Shown: positions 1 to 12,701, numbered from the stretch's first letter. The stretch is DNA of 64,000 nt from Sphingomonas sp. CFBP 8760 (GCF_014841615.1 NZ_JACYUG010000001.1:310001-374000), one strand, 5' to 3'. Notes: generated by a model from the sequence alone, not told the origin. Program-made: numbers and translations.

Positions 1-251
1 ATATCGCCGCCCTTCTTGCCGATGATGACACCGGGGCGCGCCGCGAAGATCGAGATGCGGGCCAGCTTGGCCGGACGCTCGATCACCACCTTGGAGATCG
101 CGGCCTGCGGCAGCGTCTTCATGATGAAGCGGCGGATCTTCAGATCCTCCAGCAGCAGCCGACCATAGTCGGCGCCTTCGGCGAACCAGCGGCTGTCCCA
201 GGTGCGGTTGATCTGCAGCCGCATGCCGATCGGGTTGCTCTTGTGACCCAT
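1..251 (-). CDS. rpsC: 30S ribosomal protein S3 (partial, N-terminal part)
   Basis: The first 83 or so codons of S3 are present and the rest lies beyond the left edge. The N-terminus reads [11 protein letters not shown], the standard S3 start. It continues into the N-terminal domain and the KH domain, with a GXXG-type turn in the IGKKGGDI region encoded at the very edge. S3 sits at the mRNA entry side of the small subunit head. Its ATG overlaps the TAA stop of rplV by one base (TAATG), so translation is probably coupled. The order rplV-rpsC matches the S10 operon of most bacteria. Confidence 0.95.
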   Translation of the reverse strand, partial: MGHKSNPIGMRLQINRTWDSRWFAEGADYGRLLLEDLKIRRFIMKTLPQAAISKVVIERPAKLARISIFAARPGVIIGKKGGD

Positions 252-628
252 TATGCTTCTTCCTGCTCGCGCACGACGATGCGCAGACGGCTGAACGGCT
301 TCAGGATGCGCGTCGACTTGCCGCGACCGCGGGTCGCGAAACGCTTCATCGTGATCGACTTGCCGACCGACGCCTCGGCGACGACGAGCGCGTCGACATC
401 GAGGTTGTGGTTGTTCTCGGCATTGGCAATGGCCGAAGCCAGCACCTTGCGTGCGTCGATCGCCATGCCCTTGGTCGAAAAGGCGAGGATGTTAAGCGCA
501 TCCGATGCCTTCTTGCCGCGGATGAGACCGGCAACGAGGTTGAGCTTCTGGGCCGAGCCGCGAATCTGCGTACCGACCGACAGTGCTTCCTTGTCGCCAA
601 CCCGACGGGGAGCTGCTTGCTTGGACAT
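251..628 (-). CDS. rplV: 50S ribosomal protein L22
   Basis: 125 residues, slightly longer than the E. coli protein (110). It carries the L22 hallmarks: an N-terminal globular part with [17 protein letters not shown], and the long beta-hairpin near the C-terminus ([23 protein letters not shown] in two pieces) that lines the peptide exit tunnel and is the classic macrolide-contact loop. A sphingomonad-like N-terminal extension ([15 protein letters not shown]) accounts for the extra length. The start overlaps the rpsS stop by one base. It is part of the S10 operon. Confidence 0.96.
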   Translation of the reverse strand: MSKQAAPRRVGDKEALSVGTQIRGSAQKLNLVAGLIRGKKASDALNILAFSTKGMAIDARKVLASAIANAENNHNLDVDALVVAEASVGKSITMKRFATRGRGKSTRILKPFSRLRIVVREQEEA

Positions 629-903
629 CAGCGCTTGCCCTTCTTGTCCGCGGCGTGGCCGGGGAAATAGCGCGTCGGCGCGAATTCACCCAGCTTCATG
701 CCGACCATATCCTCGTTCACCGTGACGGGAACGAACTTGCGGCCATTGTACACGTTGAACGTGAGTCCCACGAACGACGGCAGGATGGTGGAGCGACGCG
801 ACCAGGTCTTGATCGGCGCGCGGCCACCGGAGTCCTGCGCGGTTTCGGCCTTCTTGAGAAGGCTCAGTTCGACGAACGGGCCTTTCCAGACTGAACGAGC
901 CAT
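628..903 (-). CDS. rpsS: 30S ribosomal protein S19
   Basis: 91 residues, the normal length. It begins [16 protein letters not shown] and contains the family signature around [24 protein letters not shown] in two adjacent pieces, ending [11 protein letters not shown]19 binds 16S rRNA in the head with S13 and contacts the A-site finger of the large subunit. It lies three bases after the rplB stop and overlaps rplV by one base. Confidence 0.97.
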   Translation of the reverse strand: MARSVWKGPFVELSLLKKAETAQDSGGRAPIKTWSRRSTILPSFVGLTFNVYNGRKFVPVTVNEDMVGMKLGEFAPTRYFPGHAADKKGKR

Positions 904-906
904 GTG

Positions 907-1746
907 TTAGCCCTTCCTCTTCGTCGAATGACGCGACCGGATGATCATCTTGTCGGTCGACTTGTTGTGACGGGTGCGCGCACCCTTCGTCGGCTTGCCC
1001 CACGGGGTGACCGGATGACGGCCGCCCGAGGTCCGGCCTTCACCACCGCCGTGCGGATGGTCGACCGGGTTCTTGGCGACGCCGCGGGTCAGCGGACGCT
1101 TGCCCATCCAGCGCGAACGCCCGGCCTTGCCGAGGTTCTGGTTCTGGTTGTCCGGGTTCGACACCGCACCGACCGTCGCCATGCACTCGCCATGGATGTA
1201 GCGCTGCTCGCCCGAATTCAGACGAACGATCACCATGCCGCGATCGCGACCGACGACCTGCACATAGGTGCCGGCCGAACGAGCGATCTGGCCACCCTTC
1301 ATCGGCTTCATCTCCACATTGTGGACGATGGTGCCAACCGGGACCTGACCCAGTTCCATGGCGTTGCCCGGCTTCACGTCGGTCTTCTTGGCGGCGAGCA
1401 CCTTGTCACCGACCGCCAGACGCTGGGGTGCGATGATGTAGTTCTGCTCGCCGTCCGCATAGGACACCAGCGCGATGAACGCCGTGCGGTTGGGATCATA
1501 TTCCAGCCGCTCGACGGTGCCTTCAGAGTCCCACTTGCGACGCTTGAAGTCGATGAAGCGGTACTTCTGCTTGTGACCGCCCGCGATACCGCGGCTGGTC
1601 ACATGGCCCTTGTTGTTGCGGCCACCGGTCTTGGACTTGCCCTCGGTGAGCGCCTTGACCGGCTTGCCCTTCCAGAGCTGCGACTTGTCAACCAGGACGA
1701 GGCCGCGCTGCGCGGGCGTCGTCGGGTTATATTGCTTGAGCGCCAT
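907..1746 (-). CDS. rplB: 50S ribosomal protein L2
   Basis: 279 residues, typical for L2. L2 is a primary 23S rRNA-binding protein needed for subunit association and peptidyl transferase activity. The C-terminal signature with the functionally important histidine is visible in [20 protein letters not shown]. The N-terminus [15 protein letters not shown] matches the family. Four bases separate it from rplW, consistent with one operon. Confidence 0.97.
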   Translation of the reverse strand: MALKQYNPTTPAQRGLVLVDKSQLWKGKPVKALTEGKSKTGGRNNKGHVTSRGIAGGHKQKYRFIDFKRRKWDSEGTVERLEYDPNRTAFIALVSYADGEQNYIIAPQRLAVGDKVLAAKKTDVKPGNAMELGQVPVGTIVHNVEMKPMKGGQIARSAGTYVQVVGRDRGMVIVRLNSGEQRYIHGECMATVGAVSNPDNQNQNLGKAGRSRWMGKRPLTRGVAKNPVDHPHGGGEGRTSGGRHPVTPWGKPTKGARTRHNKSTDKMIIRSRHSTKRKG

Positions 1747-1750
1747 GGTC

Positions 1751-2062
1751 TCAGATCCCCGTCGTCACGTCGATCGACTGACCGTCGGCGAGCGTGACGA
1801 TCGCCTTCTTCATGTCCGACCGCTGGTAGGGCGCACCCTTCCACTTCTTGGTCTTGCCCTTCTGGACGATCGTGTTCACGCCCAGGACCTTCACGTCGAA
1901 AAGCGCTTCGACGGCGGCCTTGATCTGCGGCTTGGTCGCGTCGCCCGCGACCTTGAACACGACGGCGTTGTGCTCGGAGAGCAACGTCGCCTTCTCGGTG
2001 ATGTGCGGTGCGACGATCACGTCGTAATGACGGTTGTCGACAACCTTCTGCGGCTTAGCCAT
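1751..2062 (-). CDS. rplW: 50S ribosomal protein L23
   Basis: 103 residues. L23 sits at the exit of the peptide tunnel and is the docking site for trigger factor and SRP. Sequence features are the N-terminal [16 protein letters not shown] motif and the [22 protein letters not shown] rRNA-binding segment, read in two parts. Its start overlaps the 3' end of rplD by eight bases, which suggests translational coupling. Confidence 0.96.
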   Translation of the reverse strand: MAKPQKVVDNRHYDVIVAPHITEKATLLSEHNAVVFKVAGDATKPQIKAAVEALFDVKVLGVNTIVQKGKTKKWKGAPYQRSDMKKAIVTLADGQSIDVTTGI

Positions 2063-2681
2063 TAAAGCGCGCCTCCAGCTTTTCGACCGCAGCGCGGGTC
2101 AGCACCAGCGTGTCGGCCTTGATGATGTCATAGACGTTGGCGCCCACGGCCGGCATCACGTTAACCTCATGCAGGTTGCCCGCGGCCAGTGCGAAGCTGT
2201 TCTCGACGATATCGCCGTCGATCACCAGCGCGCGGTTGCCGAAGCCCAGCTTGGCCAGATCGCCCTTCAGCGTCTTGGTCTTGCCGCCTTCGACGGTCAG
2301 GCTGTCCATGACGACCAGCGACCCTGCCTTGGCATGGCTCGACAGCGCCATCTTCAGGCCCAGGGCGCGGATCTTCTTGTTGAGACCCGGATTGAAGTCA
2401 CGGACGCGGGCGCCGTGCGCCTTGCCGCCGCCGATGAAGACGGGAGCGCGACGATCGCCGTGACGGGCGGTGCCGCCACCCTTCTGGCGACCGAACTTCT
2501 TGCCGGTGCGGGCGACGTCGGCCCGCTCGCGGGTGCCGCGCGCGGTTTCGCGGCGCTTTTCCAACTGCCAGGTGACGACGCGGTGCAGGATGTCGGCGCG
2601 CGGATCGAGGCCGAAGACCTCGTCGTTGAGCTCGATGTCCTGCGCGTCGGTACCGGCGAAGGACTTGACGGTGACCTTCAC
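2055..2681 (-). CDS. rplD: 50S ribosomal protein L4
   Basis: 208 residues. L4 places a long loop in the peptide exit tunnel. The loop signature GTGRARVG-type region is represented here by [20 protein letters not shown]. In E. coli L4 also represses its own operon by binding the S10 leader, so the structured RNA upstream of rplC in this window is worth testing against it. The gene lies three bases after rplC and overlaps rplW. Confidence 0.95.
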   Translation of the reverse strand: MKVTVKSFAGTDAQDIELNDEVFGLDPRADILHRVVTWQLEKRRETARGTRERADVARTGKKFGRQKGGGTARHGDRRAPVFIGGGKAHGARVRDFNPGLNKKIRALGLKMALSSHAKAGSLVVMDSLTVEGGKTKTLKGDLAKLGFGNRALVIDGDIVENSFALAAGNLHEVNVMPAVGANVYDIIKADTLVLTRAAVEKLEARFNG

Positions 2682-2684
2682 TTC

Positions 2685-3419
2685 TTAGCCCTCCTGGCCG
2701 GTGGTAGCTTCCGGCGCGGGTGCGGCGTCAGCATTGTTCGAATTGGCGACCTTCAGCCCGGCGGGCATCGGGGCGTCGGCATGGCGCGAAACCTTGACCG
2801 CGTCCTTGACGAGCAGCCAGCCACCCTTCGAGCCGGGCACGGAGCCCTTCACGAAGATCAGGCCGCGCTCTGCGTCGGTCGACACGATTTCCAGGTTCTG
2901 CTGCGTGCGGTTGCGGTCGCCCATGTGGCCGGCCATCTTCTTGTTCTTGAAGACCTTGCCCGGATCTTGACGCTGACCAGTCGAGCCGTGCGAACGGTGC
3001 GACACCGACACGCCGTGCGTCGCGCGCAGACCGCCGAAGTTCCAGCGCTTCATCGCGCCGGCAAAGCCCTTACCCTGGGTACGACCCTGGATATCGACAT
3101 ACTGGCCAGCGACGAAATGGTCGGCCGACAGTTCGGCGCCGACGTCGAGGAGGTTGTCCTCGGTGACGCGGAATTCGGCGACGAACGCCTTGGGCTCGAC
3201 TTCGGCCTTGCCGAAATGGCCACGCTGCGGCTTCGCCACGTTCTTGGCCTTGGCGACGCCTGCGCCAAGCTGGACGGCGGTATAGCCGTCGGTATCAGTC
3301 TCGCGACGGGAAACGACCTGCAGGCCGTCCAGCTGGAGAACGGTGACCGGCACGTGCCGACCGTCATCCTGGAACAGGCGGGTCATCCCCAGTTTCTTCG
3401 CGATCACGCCGGTACGCAT
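2685..3419 (-). CDS. rplC: 50S ribosomal protein L3
   Basis: 244 residues starting at [16 protein letters not shown]. This start is chosen over an upstream in-frame ATG because it matches the family N-terminus and has a GAGGAG ribosome-binding site eight bases upstream (3428-3433). The L3 signature ([28 protein letters not shown], in two parts, with the methylated-Gln region [13 protein letters not shown]) is present. The protein is about 30 residues longer than E. coli L3 because of an Ala/Pro/Glu-rich C-terminal tail (roughly residues 205-244), common in this lineage. The gap to rpsJ is unusually long and structured. Confidence 0.96.
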   Translation of the reverse strand: MRTGVIAKKLGMTRLFQDDGRHVPVTVLQLDGLQVVSRRETDTDGYTAVQLGAGVAKAKNVAKPQRGHFGKAEVEPKAFVAEFRVTEDNLLDVGAELSADHFVAGQYVDIQGRTQGKGFAGAMKRWNFGGLRATHGVSVSHRSHGSTGQRQDPGKVFKNKKMAGHMGDRNRTQQNLEIVSTDAERGLIFVKGSVPGSKGGWLLVKDAVKVSRHADAPMPAGLKVANSNNADAAPAPEATTGQEG

Positions 3420-3440
3420 GATCCACACTCCTCGCAGAGG

Positions 3441-3654
3441 CACATCCGGACCATTCCGAATGTGCGTGGGGGATATCAGCCGGGCGGATGCCCCGATGAT
3501 ATCCGTCAGCCCGGAAATGCGAAGCGTGCCCCCGTCCCGGGCTGGTCGTCCTTGCGATGAAGCGAGAACGTGACGGGAGACGCTGTCCCGGCGGCCGAAG
3601 CCACCGGCGGTATCTCAATTGCCGTAACACCGCAGGACCAAGGTCGACTGCGGT
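3441..3654 (-). promoter_or_regulatory. Structured leader between rpsJ and rplC (candidate cis-regulatory RNA)
   Basis: In the 245-base gap between the rpsJ stop and the rplC start, three stems can be read by eye. The arms CACATCCGGA (3441-3450) and TCCGAATGTG (3455-3464) pair with one mismatch around a 4-base loop. The perfect arms GGATATCA (3471-3478) and TGATATCC (3497-3504) enclose a second inner CGGGC/GCCCCG stem. The arms ACCGCAG (3629-3635) and CTGCGGT (3648-3654) enclose GACC/GGTC. No T-rich tract follows any stem in the minus orientation, so these are not ordinary intrinsic terminators. A regulatory or processing role is inference. Confidence 0.5.
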
Positions 3655-3664
3655 GGAGCGGCGC

Positions 3665-3973
<309 letters not shown>

Positions 3974-4110
3974 GATCCCTACCGATGCGAAAGAGCGGGG
4001 CGACTCGCAAGGCCATCATTCCCGCACGTCGGGAACGACGACCGAAGGGCCGCCTCTTGCTGGTTTAAAATCGAATGTCGAAAGGCAGCGGAGAAACCGT
4101 CACGCCTCTA

Positions 4111-4150
4111 TTAAAAGCAAAAGGGCGACCCCGGTTTCCCGGAGCCGCCC
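4111..4150 (-). terminator. Rho-independent terminator of the str operon (after tuf)
   Basis: Read on the minus strand, a GC-rich stem (GGGCG and CCGG paired with CCGG and CGCCC, GAAA-type loop; 4123-4150) is followed directly by TTTTGCTTTT (4122-4113). It lies about 20 bases after the tuf stop and separates the rpsL-rpsG-fusA-tuf unit from rpsJ. Confidence 0.85.
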
Positions 4151-4171
4151 CTTCCAAGGCTTGCGCCTATA

Positions 4172-5365
<1,194 letters not shown>

Positions 5366-5450
5366 TTTCCTACCTTCTGATTCGAATTCGGTGCCGCCGG
5401 GGCCACGCGAACGCGGCCCCATAACGGTTGATCGTCGGTTACGCCAGCGC

Positions 5451-7547
<2,097 letters not shown>

Positions 7548-7645
7548 GGTCGGTGCTTCCTTAGCGATGTGGGGAGCCAGGCACATGACCGGCTCCCCAC
7601 GATATAGTCCAGAACGGGGCTGCTTCCAACCCTGTCAGCGCGGCC

Positions 7646-8116
7646 TTACCAGCGGTAGTGCGAGAAGGCGCGGTTCGCCTCGGCCATCCGGTGGGTATCT
7701 TCGCGCTTCTTCACCGCGTTGCCGCGGTTGTTCGAGGCGTCGAGCAGCTCGCCGGACAGGCGGGCGGCCATCGTGTTCTCGCTGCGGTTGCGCGCGGCGG
7801 TGATGAGCCAGCGGATCGCCAGCGCCTGTGCCCGCTCCGGGCGGACCTCGACGGGGACCTGATAGGTCGCACCGCCGACGCGGCGCGACCGCACCTCGAT
7901 GCCCGGCTTGATGTTGTTCAGCGCATCATGGAACACGCCGATCGGCTCGCGCTTGGCGCGCTGCTCGACGGTTTCCATGGCACCGTAGACGATCAGTTCG
8001 GCCACGGCCTTCTTGCCGTCCATCATGACCGAATTCATGAACTTCGACAGAACCTCATCACCGTACTTCGGGTCCGGCAGGATGATACGCTTTTCTGGGC
8101 GACGACGACGTGCCAT
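7646..8116 (-). CDS. rpsG: 30S ribosomal protein S7
   Basis: 156 residues, standard length. It begins [20 protein letters not shown] and ends [13 protein letters not shown], both family-typical. S7 nucleates assembly of the 3' domain of 16S rRNA and in E. coli represses str operon translation. It is spaced 50 bases from rpsL. Confidence 0.97.
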   Translation of the reverse strand: MARRRRPEKRIILPDPKYGDEVLSKFMNSVMMDGKKAVAELIVYGAMETVEQRAKREPIGVFHDALNNIKPGIEVRSRRVGGATYQVPVEVRPERAQALAIRWLITAARNRSENTMAARLSGELLDASNNRGNAVKKREDTHRMAEANRAFSHYRW

Positions 8117-8166
8117 TTCAAATTCCTTCTAAACTTCAGCCATGGTGACGAAACGGGTTCGTCGGC

Positions 8167-8538
8167 TTACTTCGGACGCTTGGCGCCGTACTTGGAACGG
8201 GACTGCTTGCGGTCCTTCACACCCTGCGTATCGAGCACGCCGCGCAGGACGTGGTAGCGAACGCCGGGAAGATCGCGGACACGACCACCACGGATCAGGA
8301 CCACCGAGTGCTCCTGCAGGTTGTGGCCTTCACCCGGGATGTAGCTGATGACTTCGCGCTGGTTGGTCAGGCGGACCTTGGCCACCTTGCGCAGTGCCGA
8401 GTTCGGCTTCTTCGGGGTCGTCGTGTAGACGCGGGTGCAGACGCCGCGCTTCTGCGGATTCGCTTCCATCGCAGGGACCTTCGACTTGGCCTTCTGCGGA
8501 TCGCGGCCCTTGCGGACCAGCTGGTTGATCGTGGGCAT
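8167..8538 (-). CDS. rpsL: 30S ribosomal protein S12 (Arg at position 88)
   Basis: 123 residues from [11 protein letters not shown]; a start four codons upstream is rejected by family match. S12 lines the decoding centre and, with 16S rRNA, forms the streptomycin site. The first streptomycin loop ([11 protein letters not shown]) is normal, with Lys43. The second loop reads [13 protein letters not shown], so position 88 is Arg where E. coli and most bacteria have Lys. Lys88-to-Arg is a known streptomycin-resistance substitution in several species. It is the first gene of the str operon, and the roughly 265 bases up to the divergent tRNA-Trp must hold its promoter. Confidence 0.97.
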   Translation of the reverse strand: MPTINQLVRKGRDPQKAKSKVPAMEANPQKRGVCTRVYTTTPKKPNSALRKVAKVRLTNQREVISYIPGEGHNLQEHSVVLIRGGRVRDLPGVRYHVLRGVLDTQGVKDRKQSRSKYGAKRPK

Positions 8539-8805
8539 TGAAGCCTTCACCTTTCAGATGGTTACTTTGCTGGGAGCCATCACGCCGTAGAATACAAAAA
8601 GAGCCTGCCAGCGACGCGATCGCGCCACCCGAGGCCCCATTCCATTCCAGCAATGTTCAAGCACCACCGGAGACTGACCCCGATGAGCAGGCGCGGCTAT
8701 ACGCCCCCGTGCCGATACGGTCAACCGTCGCGGCACGTTCGTGGCGGCCCCGCCACATCGGCGCTTGCCGAACCGCGCGGATGCCGGTAATGGCGCGATC
8801 CGCAC

Positions 8806-8882
8806 AGGGGTGTAGCTCAGTTGGTTAGAGCGTCGGTCTCCAAAACCGAAGGCCCTCGGTTCGAGTCCGAGCTCCCCTGCCA
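8806..8882 (+). tRNA. trpT: tRNA-Trp (anticodon CCA)
   Basis: A complete cloverleaf can be read by hand: acceptor AGGGGTG/CTCCCCT, D arm GCTC/GAGC, anticodon stem TCGGT/ACCGA with loop CTCCAAA (anticodon CCA), T arm CTCGG-TTCGAGT-CCGAG, discriminator G73 and encoded CCA. One oddity is that the acceptor stem has a U6-U67 mismatch; the usual partner would be A67. It is divergent from rpsL. Confidence 0.95.
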
Positions 8883-9058
8883 GCGTTTCCGTGATGCATC
8901 GCCACAGGCCGTGCCCGCCGGATCGTTCCAGAACGATATTGTCCTTTTCCGATGCCCTCGCACCCGTCCGGCTGTTTGACGATGGCCAGGTTGCGCCCTC
9001 GCCCGCTGCCATGACGTGCGCCACGGCGATCCACGTACCGGATATAGTCGCACCCGCT

Positions 9059-9079
9059 ATTGCAATCGATTGTTGCAAT
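9059..9079. promoter_or_regulatory. LacI-family operator upstream of the sucrose transporter gene
   Basis: The perfect 10-base palindrome CAATCGATTG (9063-9072) has a central CG and is flanked on both sides by TTGCAA, as expected for a LacI-family site. It lies 53 bases upstream of the transporter start, whose own regulator gene of the LacI family is two genes away. A TATAGT hexamer (9043-9048) just upstream could be the -10, which would place the operator over the transcription start. The 12-base core AATCGATTGTTG recurs exactly upstream of the fructokinase gene. Confidence 0.7.
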
Positions 9080-9131
9080 GCCGGCGAAAACGATGAATAA
9101 TCGGGACAAAGCATAATCGAGGGGATGGGCG

Positions 9132-10475
9132 ATGACGACGACGGCAGGGGTTAAGCCAAGGCTGTCGATGGTCCGCATCCTCGAGATGAACCTCGGCTTC
9201 CTCGGCCTGCAGTTCAGTTTCGGCCTGCAACAGGGCAACATGACGCCGATCTACAGCTATCTCGGCGCGTCCGAGGCGGCGCTGCCGGTGCTGCAGCTGG
9301 CCGGCCCGATCACCGGGCTGCTGGTACAGCCGCTGATCGGCGCCCTGAGCGACCGGACCGATTCGCGCTGGGGGCGGCGGACGCCCTATTTCATCTTCGG
9401 CGCGATGCTGTGCGCGATCGGGCTGTTCTTCATGCCGCTCAGTTCGTCGCTGCTGATGGCGGTGTCGATGCTGTGGATCCTCGACGGCGGCAACAACATC
9501 ACGATGGAGCCGTACCGCGCCTATGTCTCGGACCGGCTGGACGAGAGCCAGCACCAGATCGGCTTCCTGACCCAATCGGCCTTTACCGGACTGGCCCAGA
9601 TGCTCGCCTTCCTCACGCCATCGTTGCTGGTGTGGTGGGGGATGGATCAGGACTGGGTCGATGCGCACAACATCCCCTACACGGCGCGCATCGCGTTCAT
9701 GGTCGGGGCGTTCCTGAGCCTGACGACGATCCTGTGGTCGATCTGGCGGGTGCCGGAACTGCCGCTGACACCGGAACAGCGCGCGCACATCGCCGCCCAG
9801 CCCACCGGGTTCGGCGCGACGTTGCGGGAAATCGGCGGCGCGATCCGCGACATGCCGATCGCGATGCGCAAGCTGGCGCTGATGAGCCTGTTCCAGTGGT
9901 ACGCGATGGCCGCCTACTGGGCCTATGTGATCTATGCCATCGGCCGGTCGGTCTATGGCACCGACGTGCCGACCTCGTCGGGTTTCCATTCCGCCGTCCT
10001 GACCAATGGCGAGATGGCGGCCTTCTACAATGGCGTCGCGTTCGTCGCGGCCTTCGCGATGGTGCCGCTGGCCCGGCGGATCGGGGCGGCCAGCCTGCAT
10101 GCCGTCTGCCTGGTCATCGCCGGCGCGGGGATGCTGTGGCTGCCGCATATCACCGAAAAATGGATGCTGTTCCTGCCGGCGATCGGGGTCGGGCTGGGCT
10201 GGGCGAGCATCATGGGCAACCCCTACGTCATCCTCGCCGGGTCGATCCCGGCGGAGCGGACCGGCGTGTACATGGGCATCTTCAACATGATGATCGTCAT
10301 CCCGATGCTGCTGCTCGCGGCCACCCTGCCCTTTTACTACGCGCCGCTGATGAACAGCGATCCGCGCCACGTGCTGACGCTGTGCGGCGTGCTGATGTTC
10401 TGTGCCGCCGCGGCGGTGTGGTCGGTGCGGGAACGCAACACGCAGGGCCTGCCCGTCGGTGCGGTCGCGGAATGA
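9132..10475 (+). CDS. MFS sugar transporter, SLC45-like (probable sucrose importer)
   Basis: 447 residues, about 12 hydrophobic segments. The loop after helix 2 reads [20 protein letters not shown], the charged RWGRR motif typical of the SLC45/GPH-like sugar:cation symporters rather than of drug exporters. The neighbouring genes encode a GH68 sucrose-splitting enzyme (40 bases downstream, probably co-transcribed) and a LacI regulator, so sucrose is the likely substrate; this is inferred from context. The start ATG follows a GGGGATGGGCG stretch. A LacI operator lies in the 5' region. Confidence 0.8.
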   Translation: MTTTAGVKPRLSMVRILEMNLGFLGLQFSFGLQQGNMTPIYSYLGASEAALPVLQLAGPITGLLVQPLIGALSDRTDSRWGRRTPYFIFGAMLCAIGLFFMPLSSSLLMAVSMLWILDGGNNITMEPYRAYVSDRLDESQHQIGFLTQSAFTGLAQMLAFLTPSLLVWWGMDQDWVDAHNIPYTARIAFMVGAFLSLTTILWSIWRVPELPLTPEQRAHIAAQPTGFGATLREIGGAIRDMPIAMRKLALMSLFQWYAMAAYWAYVIYAIGRSVYGTDVPTSSGFHSAVLTNGEMAAFYNGVAFVAAFAMVPLARRIGAASLHAVCLVIAGAGMLWLPHITEKWMLFLPAIGVGLGWASIMGNPYVILAGSIPAERTGVYMGIFNMMIVIPMLLLAATLPFYYAPLMNSDPRHVLTLCGVLMFCAAAAVWSVRERNTQGLPVGAVAE

Positions 10476-10515
10476 GCATGACACCGACCGATATGATGAC
10501 GGGAAATTGACGACG

Positions 10516-11661
10516 ATGGCATCCGGCCCGAACGATATGGTGACCAGCGCCGCCCATTGGTCTCTCGACGCCGCGCGCGGCGCGCGCGATCGACCCGCGG
10601 CCGCGCTGCCGGTGATCGGCGCGGGCGATATCCGCCCGATCGTGCCGGGCCACGACCTGTGGGACATGTGGCAGATCGCCCGCCCCGATGGATCGACCGT
10701 GATCGTGGACGGGCGCAGCTGGTGGTTCTTCCTCGCCACCCCGCAGCTCGACGATCCGGAGGCGCGCCACGATCGTGCGCGGATGCGACTGACCAGCCAC
10801 GGGGCGGACGGCTGGCGCGATCATGGCTGGGTGTTCGCACCGGGCTTCACGCCGGGCAGTCGCGAATGGTCCGGCTCGGCGGTGCTGGAGGACGACGATG
10901 TCACGCTGACGATGTACTTCACCGCGGCCGGCCGCACGGATGGGCCGCCCAGTTTCGAACAGCGGCTGTTCGAGACGCGGGCACGATTCGCGGTGACGGA
11001 CGGCGAACCCATGCTGGCAGGCTGGACGACCCCGATCGAGTCGGTGGCGGCGGACGGCCATTGGTATGCGGTGGCGGCGGAAGTCGAGGCACCGGCACAC
11101 GGCATCAAGGGCTTTCGCGATCCCGGCTATTTCCGCGACCCCGCCGATGGCGGCGAATATCTGCTGTTCGTCGGCAATGCGGGCTGGACCGATACATGGC
11201 CGAACGGCGTCATCGGCGCGGCGCGGCGGGATGACGGCGCATGGACGCTGCGGCCGCCCATGGTCGATGCGCTGGGCGTGAACAGCGAACTGGAACGGCC
11301 GCATATCGTGATGCGGGACGGCCATTATTATCTGTTCTGGTCGACCCAGGCGCGCCGTTTCGCCGAGGGTATCGGGGCGCCGACCGGCCTGTACGGCATG
11401 GTCGCGGAAAGCATGACGGGGCCGTGGCGGCCGATCAACGGCACCGGGCTGGTCGCGAGCAACCCGCCGGCCGAGCCGTATCAGGCCTATTGCTGGTGGG
11501 TGACCGGCGAGGGTGAGGTCATCAGCTTCGTCGATTATTGGGGGCTGGACGGCGCGGGCCTGCCGGCGGACCCCGCCGGGCGCCGTGCCCGGTTCGGCGG
11601 CACCGCGGCACCATGGTTCCGGCTGGCGTTCGCGGGCGACCGGGTGACGATCGCCGCCTGA
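10516..11661 (+). CDS. Glycoside hydrolase family 68 enzyme (probable cytoplasmic sucrose hydrolase)
   Basis: 381 residues. GH68 catalytic elements are visible: DLWDMW near residue 47, with Asp50 the nucleophile position; FRDPGYF, with the transition-state Asp of the RDP motif near 202; and SELERPHIV, with the acid/base Glu near 260. Family members are levansucrases, inulosucrases and beta-fructofuranosidases, mostly 420-500 residues and secreted. This one is short and has no signal peptide. It lies just after a sugar importer and shares its operator with a distant fructokinase, which fits intracellular cleavage of imported sucrose to glucose and fructose. ATG 10516 is preferred over an upstream frame extension that lacks family similarity. 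Confidence 0.82.
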   Translation: MASGPNDMVTSAAHWSLDAARGARDRPAAALPVIGAGDIRPIVPGHDLWDMWQIARPDGSTVIVDGRSWWFFLATPQLDDPEARHDRARMRLTSHGADGWRDHGWVFAPGFTPGSREWSGSAVLEDDDVTLTMYFTAAGRTDGPPSFEQRLFETRARFAVTDGEPMLAGWTTPIESVAADGHWYAVAAEVEAPAHGIKGFRDPGYFRDPADGGEYLLFVGNAGWTDTWPNGVIGAARRDDGAWTLRPPMVDALGVNSELERPHIVMRDGHYYLFWSTQARRFAEGIGAPTGLYGMVAESMTGPWRPINGTGLVASNPPAEPYQAYCWWVTGEGEVISFVDYWGLDGAGLPADPAGRRARFGGTAAPWFRLAFAGDRVTIAA

Positions 11662-11675
11662 CCACCCGCCGGCGA

Positions 11676-12701
11676 TCAGGCGGTGTCGCGCTCGATCAGG
11701 GTCGGCGTCATCTCCACCGAGGGGGCGTCCTCCCCCGCCATCCGCCGGAACAGCGCATCGACCATCGCCTGCGCGCCGACCACCAGATCCTGCCGCACCG
11801 TCGTCAGCCGCGGCACGGTCTGTTCGGCGAGGGGCAGATCGTCGAACCCCGTGATCGCCATCTCCTCGGGCACGCGGACGCCACGATCGACCAGCGCGCG
11901 GACCGCGCGGATCGCGATCCCGTCCGACGCGGCGGCGATGCCGTCGATATCGCCGATCACCCGGTCGAGATGGCCGGCTATCTCCGCCGCCATGATATCG
12001 GAGGCGAGATGCGTATCAAGCTGGACGGGCGGTTCGATGCCGGCCGCCGCCGCCGCGTCCTGCAGGCCCAGATAGCGCTGCTGCAACTCGATCGACCGGA
12101 TCTCGCCCAGGAAAGCGATCCGCCGGCAACCCCGCGCGATCAGCCGCTCACCGGCGAGCCGCCCGCCCAGCCGGTTGTCCACCCCCACCGCGCAATGGAC
12201 CTGACCGGGCAGATGGCTGCCCCATGCCACCATGGGCCGGTAATGACGCGCGACCCGCTCGATCACCTCGAACTGGTCGGACTGGCCGATCAGCAGCACG
12301 CCGTCGAGCAGGCCCGATTCGACGATCCGTTCCAGCCAGTCCTCGGCATCGGGGATGATGCGCGACAGCATCAGATCATACCCGCTTTCCGTCACCGCAT
12401 CGGCCAGATGCGCGAGGATCGTCATGAAGAAGGGATCGGACAGATGCTGCCGCCGCTCATGCCCCAGCGGAATGACCACGCCGATCACGTTGGTCCGCTG
12501 GGTCCGCAGCCGGCGCGCCATCTGGTTGGGGCGGAAGCCGTGCTGCGCCGCCAGCGCCTGAATCCGCTCGCGCGTTTCCGTGTTGACGATCGACTTGCCC
12601 GCCAGGGCGCGCGACACGGTGCCGGCGGAAACGCCGGCGATCCGCGCCAGTTCGCTGATGTTGCGCACGCGGGGCGGGTTGCTCGGAGATAGGTCACTCA
12701 T
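11676..12701 (-). CDS. LacI-family transcriptional regulator of sucrose genes
   Basis: 341 residues from MSDLSPSNPPRVRN. The N-terminal helix-turn-helix reads NISELARIAGVSAGTVSRALAGKS and the hinge region MARRLRTQRTNVIGVVIP. The C-terminal part is a periplasmic-binding-protein-like sugar sensor (to about residue 335). It is convergent with the GH68 gene with a 14-base gap. The TVSRAL recognition helix is the type that reads palindromes with a central CG, which fits the CAATCGATTG site. The effector is unknown; sucrose or fructose is inferred. An in-frame start 14 codons further upstream exists but is less family-like. Confidence 0.85.
   Translation of the reverse strand: MSDLSPSNPPRVRNISELARIAGVSAGTVSRALAGKSIVNTETRERIQALAAQHGFRPNQMARRLRTQRTNVIGVVIPLGHERRQHLSDPFFMTILAHLADAVTESGYDLMLSRIIPDAEDWLERIVESGLLDGVLLIGQSDQFEVIERVARHYRPMVAWGSHLPGQVHCAVGVDNRLGGRLAGERLIARGCRRIAFLGEIRSIELQQRYLGLQDAAAAAGIEPPVQLDTHLASDIMAAEIAGHLDRVIGDIDGIAAASDGIAIRAVRALVDRGVRVPEEMAITGFDDLPLAEQTVPRLTTVRQDLVVGAQAMVDALFRRMAGEDAPSVEMTPTLIERDTA

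Noticed and set aside
8825..9241. Minus-strand open frame of 138 codons across tRNA-Trp and the sucrose operator
   Set aside because: It runs antisense through a tRNA gene and a promoter region, with no recognisable domain or ribosome-binding site.
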